Shown here: positions 52,930 through 64,000 of the stretch, piece by piece | How the letters are laid out: every line of letters starts with the position of its first letter | How positions within the stretch are numbered: the first letter of the stretch is position 1 | Source: Ancylobacter mangrovi | Lineage (GTDB): Bacteria > Pseudomonadota > Alphaproteobacteria > Rhizobiales > Xanthobacteraceae | Assembly (NCBI RefSeq): GCF_024752355.1 | Contig: NZ_JANTHZ010000007.1 | Location: forward strand, 124,001 to 188,000 | Direction of reading: 5' to 3' | DNA: 64,000 bases | Translations under genes and position numbers: made by a program | The notes under the pieces: model-generated | Seen by the model: the letters and a program-made list of their open reading frames with translations, nothing else | Database searches by the model: none | What the model was told of the DNA's origin: nothing

Positions 52930-52954
52930 AACGCCCGGCACGAGGCCGGGCGTT
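52930..52954. terminator. Hairpin terminator between convergent hspQ and IalB-like genes
   Basis: AACGCCCGGC (52930-52939) and GCCGGGCGTT (52945-52954) form a perfect 10-base stem with a 5-base ACGAG loop. It lies between two convergent stop codons and probably works for both. Confidence 0.75.
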
Positions 52955-52982
52955 CGATTCACGGTGCGTCTGATCGCGCGGA

Positions 52983-53714
52983 TCACTGCGCGGGCTGGGT
53001 GCCCTTCAGCTTCTCGGCGCCGAGCTTCTCCAGACCCTGCTTGGTCTGCTCGTCGCGCTTGGCGGCTTCGCTCTGAAGCTCCTCCTGGCGGGCCTTCACC
53101 TTGTCCTGGATCTTCTTCAGCTCGGCGTCGAACACCTTCGGGTCGGTCGGCGGGCCGTCATAGACCTTGGCGAAGTCGCCGAGGCCGATCGGGTAGGAGA
53201 TGACGCGGCCGACCGCGTTGGCGACCTGCAGCGTCAGGCCCGGCGCCTTCTTCATGCGGTCGATGAAGCCCTGGTCGATCTGCACGTCGCCGCGGCAGAC
53301 CTGGTTGTCGCACATGATGAAGGTGCCGAGGATCGGCTGCTCGTTGGCGAGCGCGACGCGGAAGCCGTTACGCAGCAGCAGGCCGGTCGGGAAGGAGACG
53401 ATGAACGCCTTCTTCGGATCGTCCTTCACCTCGAAGATGCCGAAGCGCACCAGGAATTGTCCGGTATCGGTGATGATGGTCTGCTCGAGGTTGCAGACCT
53501 CCTTGTTGATCGTCGGCTCCTGCTGGCAGTGCTTCACCCACGGAATGGGGAGCGCAGGGATCGGCTGGTTGGTCGGCTGCTGCTGCTGGCCGTTGGCCGG
53601 CGGCTTGGGCGCGGGCTTGGCCTGCTGGGCGTTGGCGGTCGCGGCACCGCCGACCAGCGACAGAGCCAATACGGCGCCGGCGAGGTTGCGCGCGAGAAGG
53701 GAGCGTTTGGTCAT
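52983..53714 (-). CDS. Invasion-associated locus B (IalB)-family secreted protein
   Basis: 243 residues, with a signal peptide, MTKRSLLARNLAGAVLALSL, processed near ANAQ. A Pro/Gln-rich linker (residues about 35-55) leads to an IalB-like domain: WVKHCQQE, EVCNLEQTIITDTGQFLVRF, FIMCDNQVCRGDVQID, with four cysteines likely forming two disulfides. A charged helical tail (FDAELKKIQDKVKARQEELQ) ends the protein. AGGAA precedes the ATG at 53714. The family is common in Hyphomicrobiales and mostly of unknown function. Confidence 0.88.
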   Translation of the reverse strand: MTKRSLLARNLAGAVLALSLVGGAATANAQQAKPAPKPPANGQQQQPTNQPIPALPIPWVKHCQQEPTINKEVCNLEQTIITDTGQFLVRFGIFEVKDDPKKAFIVSFPTGLLLRNGFRVALANEQPILGTFIMCDNQVCRGDVQIDQGFIDRMKKAPGLTLQVANAVGRVISYPIGLGDFAKVYDGPPTDPKVFDAELKKIQDKVKARQEELQSEAAKRDEQTKQGLEKLGAEKLKGTQPAQ

Positions 53715-53899
53715 ATCAGGTTCCTGTCGTGCGAACCGCGATGGAAACAGAGGACAGCGGACGCCCTTGGCGCCTACTCGGAGGGGGCTGTCTCCCGTCC
53801 AAATGAGGCGACAGAGTGACCCTCGGCAATTCCGGTGGCAGTTCATGTTAGACATGAGTGCGGGGATCGCGACTCGAAATGGTGACCGGGAGACAAAGC

Positions 53900-55741
53900 G
53901 TGATCGGTATCACCCGCCGAGCCTTGATGCGCAACGCTCTTCTGGCCGGAAGCGGCACGGTTTGCGCACGTTTCCTGCCTTTCTCGGCTCATGCGGCGGA
54001 TGAACCCACCCCCGGCGCGGCACCCGCCCACGGCATCGCGATGCACGGGCGCCCGCTCTATCCGCCCGGCTTCTCCCATTACCGCAGCGTCAACCCGGAC
54101 GCGCCCAAGGGCGGGCAGCTCGTGCAGGGCGCGGTGGGTGCGTTCGACAGCCTGAACCCCTTCATCGTGCGCGGCACGGCGCCGCCCTTCGTGCGCTGGA
54201 ACATCGTCGAAAGCCTGATGGCGCGCAGCCCCGACGAGGCGTTCACCTGCTACGGGCTGCTGGCCCGCGGCGTGCGCACCGACGCCGCGCGCTCCTTCGT
54301 CGCCTTCGAGATCGACCCCGCCGCCCGCTTCTCGGACGGCTCGCAGGTGACGGCCGACGACGTGCTGTTCTCCTTCGAGTTGCTGCGCGCAAGGGGCCGG
54401 CCGAACCACCGCACCTATTACGGCAAGGTGGCCAATGCCGTCGTCACGGGGCCGCTGGCGATCCGCTTCGAGTTCGCCGTGGTCGACCGCGAGCTGCCGC
54501 TGATCCTCGCCCTCATGCCGGTGCTGGCGCGGCACGCGGTCGACGAAGCGCGCTTCGAGGAGACGAGCTTCACCGCCCCGCTGGGCAGCGGCCCCTACGA
54601 GGTCGCCGACGTGAAGCCGGGCGACACGGTGGTGATGAAGCGGCGGCCGGACTATTGGGGCCGCGACCTGCCGGTGAACCGCGGCAACTACAATTTCGAC
54701 GTGCTGCGCTACGACTTCTACCGCGACGTGAACAGCCAGTTCGAGGCGTTCAAGCGCGAGCTCTACGACATCCGCTTCGAGACCGACCCCGGACGCTGGA
54801 AGACCGGCTACGACATTCCCGCCGTACGGCAGGGCCGGATCATCCGCGAGGAGGTCGAGGACGGCAAGCCGAAGCCCTATTCGGCGCTGGTCTTCAACAT
54901 GCGCCGCGAGGTGTTCGCCGATGTGCGGGTGCGCCAGGCGATGACGGAGCTGTTCGACTTCCCCTGGGCGAACGAGAATCTCTATTACGGCCTCTACCGG
55001 CGCAACGGCAGTTTCTATGACGGCTCCGAACTCTCCGCCCGCGGCCGCCCGGCCGAGGCGCAAGAGCGCGACCTGCTGGCGCCCTTCCCCGACGCGGTGC
55101 TGCCCGAGGTGATGGACGGCACCTGGGAGCCGCCGACCTCCGACGGCTCGGGCCGCGACCGCCAACGACTGCGTCGCGCGCTCGACCTGTTCCGCGCGGC
55201 GGGCTGGGAGCTGCAGGGCGGGACCCTCGCCGCCAGCAAGACCGGCAAGCCGTTCGCGCCCGAGCTGATCGTCGGCACCAAGGACCAGGAGCGCCTCGCC
55301 CTCGCCTATCAGGCGATGCTCAAGCGTGCCGGCGTGACGCTCTCCATCCGCCTCGTCGACAACGTGCAGTTCGAGGCCCGCAAGCAGAATTACGAGTACG
55401 ACATGGTTCCCTATATCTGGGACCAGTCGCTCTCGCCCGGCAACGAGCAGGCGTTCTATTTCGGCTCGGCGGCCGCCGATATGCCCGGCACGCGCAACTT
55501 CATGGGGCTGAAGAGCCCGGCGGCGGACGCGATGATCGAGGCGCTGCTCGCCGCCCGCGAGCGGCAGGATTTCGTCTTCGCGGTGCGCGCGCTCGACCGG
55601 GTGCTGATCTCGGCGCGGTTCTCGCTGCCACTGTTCTACACGCCGACGCAGTGGATCGCGCGCTGGCGCCAGATCCAGCGGCCGAAGGAGGTCGCGCTGG
55701 CCGGGACGCTGGCGGAAAGCTGGTGGCAGAGCGAGCTGTAA
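53900..55741 (+). CDS. Family 5 extracellular solute-binding protein (peptide/YejA-like)
   Basis: 613 residues. N-terminus MIGITRRALMRNALLAGSGT is twin-arginine-like, processed near AHAAD. Mature motifs: HGIAMHGRPLYPPGFSHYRS, DAPKGGQLVQGAVGAFDSLN, ARFSDGSQVTADDVLFSFEL, and GSGPYEVADVKPGDTVVMKR. These match the large YejA-type peptide-binding proteins. GTG at 53900 has GGGAGA about 8 bases upstream; ATG at 53879 is an in-frame alternative. No ABC permease or ATPase gene is adjacent, so its transporter must lie elsewhere. Confidence 0.88.
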   Translation: MIGITRRALMRNALLAGSGTVCARFLPFSAHAADEPTPGAAPAHGIAMHGRPLYPPGFSHYRSVNPDAPKGGQLVQGAVGAFDSLNPFIVRGTAPPFVRWNIVESLMARSPDEAFTCYGLLARGVRTDAARSFVAFEIDPAARFSDGSQVTADDVLFSFELLRARGRPNHRTYYGKVANAVVTGPLAIRFEFAVVDRELPLILALMPVLARHAVDEARFEETSFTAPLGSGPYEVADVKPGDTVVMKRRPDYWGRDLPVNRGNYNFDVLRYDFYRDVNSQFEAFKRELYDIRFETDPGRWKTGYDIPAVRQGRIIREEVEDGKPKPYSALVFNMRREVFADVRVRQAMTELFDFPWANENLYYGLYRRNGSFYDGSELSARGRPAEAQERDLLAPFPDAVLPEVMDGTWEPPTSDGSGRDRQRLRRALDLFRAAGWELQGGTLAASKTGKPFAPELIVGTKDQERLALAYQAMLKRAGVTLSIRLVDNVQFEARKQNYEYDMVPYIWDQSLSPGNEQAFYFGSAAADMPGTRNFMGLKSPAADAMIEALLAARERQDFVFAVRALDRVLISARFSLPLFYTPTQWIARWRQIQRPKEVALAGTLAESWWQSEL

Positions 55742-55780
55742 CCTGCCCATACGGCAGGCGGGGCGCCGTGCTTGGCGCCC
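55742..55780 (+). terminator. Two tandem hairpins after the family 5 binding-protein gene
   Basis: CCTGCC (55742-55747) pairs with GGCAGG (55753-55758), and GGGCGCC (55761-55767) with GGCGCCC (55774-55780). They directly follow the stop codon. No T-run, so efficiency is uncertain. Confidence 0.45.
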
Positions 55781-55960
55781 TGACGGTAGGATGTGCCGGC
55801 GAGTTTGCTGGGGACCTTGCCGCCACACTCCGAGGAATCATTGACCTTGATGGCACGAAGCGCTGGACAGGCCGGCCGGAAAGCGTTCCTTAAGGGCGGC
55901 CGCCCGTGGCGCCTGCAGCGGTGAACGCTGAGCCACACCGACCGTTTCGGAGTTCGATTC

Positions 55961-56281
55961 ATGCGCTACGCCGCGTTTCCCGTGCTTGCCCTGCTGATGA
56001 CGGCGCCCGTCGCGGCATTCGCGCAATCGTCCATCACGGTGCATCCCGGCCCCACCGGCCAGCCGCAGCCGGGCGGCGGCGTCGAGATCAACATCCCGAC
56101 CGTCAACAACCCGAACTATCTCGACTACGGCCCGCTGCCGGACCCGCGCGGCTCCGACAAGTCGATGGACTACATGAACCAGGCCGGCGGCAACGACCCG
56201 ATCTTCTCCGGCCCCGGCTCGGACAATGATTCCGACATCCTGCCCGACAATGACGGGGCCTACGACGCCCCGATCGAGTGA
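55961..56281 (+). CDS. Small secreted protein of unknown function
   Basis: 106 residues with a signal peptide, MRYAAFPVLALLMTAPVAAF, processed after AFAQ. The mature 85 residues are rich in Gly, Pro, Asn and Asp (GPTGQPQPGGGVEINIP, then DNDSDILPDNDGAYDAP) and acidic, with no predicted membrane segment. No family recognised. It is probably a disordered periplasmic or secreted protein. Confidence 0.65.
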   Translation: MRYAAFPVLALLMTAPVAAFAQSSITVHPGPTGQPQPGGGVEINIPTVNNPNYLDYGPLPDPRGSDKSMDYMNQAGGNDPIFSGPGSDNDSDILPDNDGAYDAPIE

Positions 56282-56381
56282 GCGCGGCTGACGCCACGCC
56301 CATCTCGCGCCTCGACCGGCGGCAGCGCCGCCGGCCCCGGCCCAGCCGCTTCGTCGGCCAAAGCGCCGCCTACACGACGCC

Positions 56382-59893
<3,512 letters not shown>

Positions 59894-59897
<4 letters not shown>

Positions 59898-60190
59898 AGC
59901 TCGGGAACGCCCTCGCCCGACAGGTGGAAGTGGCGGAAGCGGTGGAACACCGGCGTGTCGAAGCCTTCCGGCGGCGTGCCGCTCGCCAGCCAGCCGAACA
60001 GGTCCGGGTCCTCGACCTCGATCAGGCGCTCGAAATCGAGAACGTCCGTGTCCGACATCTCGCCGATCAGCGCGTCGGTGAAGCGGCCCATCAGCAGGTC
60101 CATCTCGCGCGTGCCGCGATGCCAGGCACGGAAGAGGATGCGGCGGCGGCGGGCGTCGAGCCCGGCACTGGAACGCGTGGTTCCGGACAT
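59894..60190 (-). CDS. sdhE: FAD assembly factor SdhE
   Basis: 98-residue small protein that promotes covalent flavinylation of succinate dehydrogenase. The signature RAWHRGTREMDLLMGRF (about residues 22-38; RGxxEMD core) and DLFGWLASG are present. The gene lies upstream of and overlaps mfd and is divergent from recG, an arrangement I recognise from related alphaproteobacteria. Confidence 0.94.
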
Positions 60191-60338
60191 TTCTGAATCC
60201 CTGTCTGCGCAGGTGCAGCGCGAAAGGCGCTGTGTTTAGCGCGCCGCGCGCGCCCTGTCAGGACTACATATGGAGCGCGGTGCGTATCTCTGCCCGGCGC
60301 GTTGCGCAGGGCGCGCGCTTCGTCCACCTTCCCGCCTC

Positions 60339-62420
60339 ATGCGGCCGGATATCCTCAATCCCTATTTCGCGGCGATCACCGACCTGACCGGCATCGGGCC
60401 GAAGCTCGCCCGCCCGTTCGAGCGGCTGCTCGGCCGTGAGGGCGGCGCGCGGGTGCTCGACCTGCTGCTGCACCTGCCCGCCTCCACCATCGACCGCCGC
60501 TCGCGCCCGACCCTGTCACAGGTGGTGCCGGACACGGTGGTGACGCTCGAAGTGCGGGTCGACCGCCACGCGCCGACCCCGCGCGGCTCGCGCGCGCCCT
60601 ACCGCATCTACGCCCATGACGAGACCGGCGACATCGTCATCACCTATTTCAAGGGCGACCGGAACTGGCTGGAGCGGCTGCTGCCGGTGGGCGAGACGCG
60701 GTGGATCTCGGGCACCGTCACGCTCTATGACGGCATCCCGCAAATGTCGCATCCGGACCGGGTGGTGGACGAGGCCGGGCTGGCGAAGCTGCCGCCGATC
60801 GAGCCGGTTTACCCGCTGGTCGAAGGGCTCGGCCAGGGCCATCTGCGCCGCGCCATCGAGGCCGCGCTGACGCGCACCGGCGAGCTGCCGGAATGGCAGG
60901 CGGGCGCGCCGGCGACGGGCTTCCACGCCGCGCTCTTCCAGGTGCACCAGCCGCGCGAGACGGCGGATGCGAGCCCGCTCGGCCCGGCATGGAAGCGCCT
61001 CGCCTATGACGAGCTGCTCGCCGGCCAGCTCGCGCTCGCTCTGGTGCGCGGGCGCACGGTGAAGGATGCGGGGCGCCCCAGCACGGGCGACGGGCACGTC
61101 GCCCGCCGCATCGAGGCCGCCCTGCCCTTCACACTGACCCGCTCGCAGGTCGCCGCGCTGGAGGCGATCCGCGCCGACCTCGCCTCGCACGACCGGATGC
61201 TGCGCCTGCTGCAGGGCGATGTCGGCTCGGGCAAGACGGTGGTGGCGCTGCTCGCCGCGGCGACGGTGGTCGAGGCGGGACGGCAGGCGGCGCTGATGGC
61301 GCCGACCGAGATCCTCGCCCGCCAGCACCTCAAGACCATTGCCCCACTCGCACAGGCCGCCGGGCTGCGCGTCGCCCTGCTGACCGGGCGGGAGAAGGGG
61401 CGCGCGCGGGCCGACCTGCTGGCGGCGCTGGAAGCGGGCGAGATCGACCTCGTCGTCGGCACCCATGCCCTGTTCCAGGAGGGCGTCGCCTTCCGCGACC
61501 TCGCCCTCGCCATCGTCGACGAGCAGCACCGCTTCGGCGTGCACCAGCGCCTCGCCCTCGCCGCCAAGGGCGCGGCGGTCGACGTGCTGGTGATGACGGC
61601 GACGCCGATCCCGCGCACGCTGGTGCTCACCTATTTCGGCGACATGGATTCGAGCGAACTGCGCGAGAAGCCGGCCGGGCGCAAGCCGATCGACACCCGC
61701 GCCCTGCCGACCGAGCGCATCGACGAGGTGGTGGCGAGCCTCGGCCGGGCCATGGCCGAGGGCCGGCGCGCCTACTGGATCTGCCCGACGGTGGAGGAAT
61801 CCGAGAACTCCGACCTCGCCGCCGCCGAGGCCCGCTACGAGGATCTGCGCCAGTATTTCGGCGAGCGCGTCGGGCTGGTGCACGGCCGCATGAAGGGCGC
61901 CCAGAAGGACGCCGCCATGGCCGCCTTCGCCGCCGGCGAGACCCAGCTTCTAGTGGCGACGACGGTGGTCGAGGTCGGCGTCGACGTGCCGGAGGCAAGC
62001 ATCATCGTCATCGAGCATGCCGAGCGCTTCGGCCTCGCCCAGCTCCACCAGCTTCGCGGGCGCGTGGGGCGCGGCGACGTCGCCTCCACCTGCCTGCTGC
62101 TCTACCGCCGCCCGCTCGGCGAGATCGCCCGCCAGCGCATCGAGGCGCTGCGCGCCTCCGAGGACGGCTTCTTCCTCGCCGAGGAAGACCTGCGCCTGCG
62201 TGGGGAAGGCGACGTGCTCGGCACCCGCCAGAGCGGCTTTCCCGGCTTCCGGCTCGCCCAGCTGGACATCCATGGCGACCTGCTCGTCGCCGCCCGTGCC
62301 GAGGCGCTGGAGATGGTGCGCACCGACCCCGACCTCGCCGGCCCGCGCGGCGCGGCACTCCGGCTGCTGCTACATATTTTCGAGCGCGACGTCGCCGTGA
62401 AGTTGCTGGGCGCGGGCTGA
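60339..62420 (+). CDS. recG: ATP-dependent DNA helicase RecG
   Basis: 693-residue branched-DNA helicase that remodels stalled replication forks. N-terminal wedge/OB domain ([20 protein letters not shown] and [20 protein letters not shown]), Walker [25 protein letters not shown] box [16 protein letters not shown], motif [15 protein letters not shown], motif [20 protein letters not shown]. The ATG at 60339 gives the usual length; the ribosome site is weak. Divergent from sdhE-mfd. Confidence 0.96.
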   Translation: MRPDILNPYFAAITDLTGIGPKLARPFERLLGREGGARVLDLLLHLPASTIDRRSRPTLSQVVPDTVVTLEVRVDRHAPTPRGSRAPYRIYAHDETGDIVITYFKGDRNWLERLLPVGETRWISGTVTLYDGIPQMSHPDRVVDEAGLAKLPPIEPVYPLVEGLGQGHLRRAIEAALTRTGELPEWQAGAPATGFHAALFQVHQPRETADASPLGPAWKRLAYDELLAGQLALALVRGRTVKDAGRPSTGDGHVARRIEAALPFTLTRSQVAALEAIRADLASHDRMLRLLQGDVGSGKTVVALLAAATVVEAGRQAALMAPTEILARQHLKTIAPLAQAAGLRVALLTGREKGRARADLLAALEAGEIDLVVGTHALFQEGVAFRDLALAIVDEQHRFGVHQRLALAAKGAAVDVLVMTATPIPRTLVLTYFGDMDSSELREKPAGRKPIDTRALPTERIDEVVASLGRAMAEGRRAYWICPTVEESENSDLAAAEARYEDLRQYFGERVGLVHGRMKGAQKDAAMAAFAAGETQLLVATTVVEVGVDVPEASIIVIEHAERFGLAQLHQLRGRVGRGDVASTCLLLYRRPLGEIARQRIEALRASEDGFFLAEEDLRLRGEGDVLGTRQSGFPGFRLAQLDIHGDLLVAARAEALEMVRTDPDLAGPRGAALRLLLHIFERDVAVKLLGAG

Positions 62421-62427
62421 TGACTAC

Positions 62428-62865
62428 ATGACCCTGCAGGACCAATCTGGCGCGGTGGCGATGCAACCGGCGGACGACAGGCAGGCGCAGCCCTATTCGA
62501 CGGCCTCACCCCTGCGCTGGGTGATGTTCGCCGCCGGCTGGCTGTGCGTGGGAATCGGCATCGCCGGGATCATCCTGCCGGGCCTGCCGGGAACGGTGTT
62601 CCTGATCCTCGCCGCCTGGCTGTTCTCCCGGTCCTCGCCGCGCTTCGAGGCGTGGCTGCTCGGCCATCCGCGTCTCGGCCCTTCCGTGGTGGCGTGGCGC
62701 GAGAAGGGTGCCGTGCCGCGCTGGGCGCAGTTCGTCGCCACCGGCAGCATGGCGGCGAGCTTCGGCGCGCTGGTGCTGCTCAGCTTCTCGCTGCCGATGC
62801 TCGGCCTGCTGGGCGCGGTCTTCCTCGCCGTCTCGGCCTATCTCCTCACCCGGCCGACCGCATGA
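62428..62865 (+). CDS. DUF454/YbaN-family inner membrane protein
   Basis: 145 residues. After a polar N-terminus come helices around [20 protein letters not shown] and [20 protein letters not shown], the typical YbaN signature ending in [19 protein letters not shown]. Two further helices complete the protein. It starts 7 bases after recG, and its stop overlaps the mobA start by 4 bases. Function unknown. Confidence 0.9.
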   Translation: MTLQDQSGAVAMQPADDRQAQPYSTASPLRWVMFAAGWLCVGIGIAGIILPGLPGTVFLILAAWLFSRSSPRFEAWLLGHPRLGPSVVAWREKGAVPRWAQFVATGSMAASFGALVLLSFSLPMLGLLGAVFLAVSAYLLTRPTA

Positions 62866-63473
62866 CGGCACCGGCGGGCCTCATCCTTGCCGGCGGGCTG
62901 TCGCGCCGCATGGGCGGCGGCGACAAGGGGCTGCGCGAGATCGCCGGCAGGAGCCTGCTGGCGCGCGTCGTCGAGCGGATCGGCCCGCAGGTCGCCCCCC
63001 TGCTGCTGAACGCGAACGGCCCGGCCGGGCAATTCGGCCTCGATCTGCCGCTCGTCCCCGACGAATTGCCCGGCCGGCCGGGCCCGCTGGCGGGAATCCT
63101 CGCCGGGCTCGACCACGTCGCCCGGCACCTGCCGCAGGCGCGCTGGCTGCTGACCGTGCCGGCCGACTGCCCGTTCCTGCCGCGCGACCTCGCCGCACGG
63201 CTCGCCACCGCCGCCGCTGAGACCGGCGCCGCCTGCGCGGCCTCGGGCGGGCGGGTTCATGGCGTGGTGGGCGTGTGGAGCCCGGCCTCGCGCGAGGCGC
63301 TGCGCCGGCTCATCGTCGAGGAGGAGGTGCGCCGCGTCGACGGCTGGGTCGCGCGCGCCAACGCGGCGACGGTCGAGTGGCCCGTGGCGCCCTACGACCC
63401 ATTCTTCAACGTCAACACGCCCGACGACCTCGCCGAGGCGCAGCGCATCCTCGCCACCTATCCGGCCGCCTGA
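62862..63473 (+). CDS. mobA: Molybdenum cofactor guanylyltransferase MobA
   Basis: 203-residue enzyme that transfers GMP to molybdopterin to give Mo-bis-MGD or its precursor. Nucleotide-binding motif [18 protein letters not shown] at the N-terminus, then [33 protein letters not shown], and [13 protein letters not shown] at the C-terminus. Start overlaps the DUF454 stop as ATGA. Its 3' end overlaps the convergent mobB by 16 bases. MGD serves other molybdoenzymes; the hydroxylases here would more likely need the cytosine form. Confidence 0.95.
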   Translation: MTAPAGLILAGGLSRRMGGGDKGLREIAGRSLLARVVERIGPQVAPLLLNANGPAGQFGLDLPLVPDELPGRPGPLAGILAGLDHVARHLPQARWLLTVPADCPFLPRDLAARLATAAAETGAACAASGGRVHGVVGVWSPASREALRRLIVEEEVRRVDGWVARANAATVEWPVAPYDPFFNVNTPDDLAEAQRILATYPAA

Positions 63474-63997
63474 GGGTCCGGCAGGCGCCAGCGCACGCTC
63501 GCGACCGGCACCGCATGACGCTCGACCGCGTCGGCGATCGTCTCGACATCGTCGAGCCCGATCACCGGCAGCGCCACGTCCGGCAGCGCGCTGTCCGAGG
63601 CGATCGCGACGATATGGGGGTCCTCGGGGTGGAGAAACGGCTTGCCGACCTCGGCGCGGTGGATCTCGATCTTGGGATGGTGGTCGCGCTTGTAGCCCTC
63701 GACCAGAACGAGGTCGACCGGCGCCAGATGGGCGAGCAGTTCCGGCAGCTCCGGCTCGGGCGCGCCACGCAGCTCATGCATCAGCGCCCAGCGATTGGCC
63801 GAGGCGACCAGCACCTCGGTGGCGCCGGCCATGCGGTGAGTGTGGGAATCCTTGCCTGGCTTGTCGACGTCGAAATTGTGGTGGGCGTGCTTGAGCGTCG
63901 AGACGCTGTGCCCGCGCGCGACCAGCACCGGGATCAGCCGCGCCAGCAGCGTGGTCTTGCCCGCGCCGCTCCAGCCCGCAAAGCCGATGACACGCAT
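63458..63997 (-). CDS. mobB: Molybdopterin-guanine dinucleotide adapter protein MobB
   Basis: 179-residue GTP-binding protein thought to assist MobA. Walker A VIGFAGWSGAGKTTLLARLI, then TLKHAHHNFDVDKPGKDSHT and the LVLVEGYKRDHHPKIEIHR segment typical of MobB. It is convergent with mobA with overlapping ends. The start is 3 bases from the window edge; the gene is complete, with ATG at 63997. Confidence 0.95.
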   Translation of the reverse strand: MRVIGFAGWSGAGKTTLLARLIPVLVARGHSVSTLKHAHHNFDVDKPGKDSHTHRMAGATEVLVASANRWALMHELRGAPEPELPELLAHLAPVDLVLVEGYKRDHHPKIEIHRAEVGKPFLHPEDPHIVAIASDSALPDVALPVIGLDDVETIADAVERHAVPVASVRWRLPDPQAAG

Positions 63998-64000
63998 CGC

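Overview
The window is a high-GC alphaproteobacterial chromosome segment, most likely from the Hyphomicrobiales (possibly Xanthobacteraceae). Pointers are a phosphatidylcholine synthase, an IalB-type secreted protein, a DUF982-like protein, the mfd-sdhE/recG divergent arrangement, and an abundance of TctC/Bug-type binding proteins and molybdo-hydroxylases. The genus is an inference; no rRNA is present.

Layout. 0-3.1 kb: a tripartite tricarboxylate transporter (tctA end missing at the window edge, tctB, tctC) behind a LysR regulator. 3.2-4.8 kb: a TIGR02444-type protein and a permease split into two half-genes. 4.9-36.9 kb: a large accessory catabolic island with an orphan molybdopterin subunit, two convergent TctC-like proteins, a UbiD-type decarboxylase leading a five-gene ABC importer operon with two tandem binding proteins, two complete molybdo-hydroxylases (FAD, 2Fe-2S and Mo subunits), a class II aldolase-like protein, a CoxG-like protein, an amidase, a dihydroorotase, an XRE-family regulator, an acyl-CoA ligase/thioesterase/oxidoreductase operon, a TctA-TctB fusion, a 4,5-dihydroxyphthalate decarboxylase-like protein and UbiX. 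36.9-41.2 kb: small secreted or soluble proteins and rimO. 41.3-48.8 kb: a BMP/nucleoside-type ABC importer with two M20-type amidohydrolases. 49-64 kb: mostly core genes (quinone oxidoreductase, pcs, FAD monooxygenase, hspQ, ialB-like, peptide-binding protein, mfd, sdhE, recG, DUF454, mobA, mobB).

How the island may work. UbiX makes prenyl-FMN for UbiD-type decarboxylases; the acyl-CoA ligase activates a carboxylate; molybdo-hydroxylases insert oxygen from water into a heteroaromatic ring or its CoA ester; a hotdog thioesterase releases the acid. This combination resembles the known furan-carboxylate (Hmf) logic, but the substrate cannot be read from sequence. An AT-rich 16-bp motif, approximately TACC-N6-GGWACA, recurs in the five intergenic control regions of the island and nowhere else that I noticed. 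It probably marks one regulon, with the embedded XRE regulator as the prime candidate controller.
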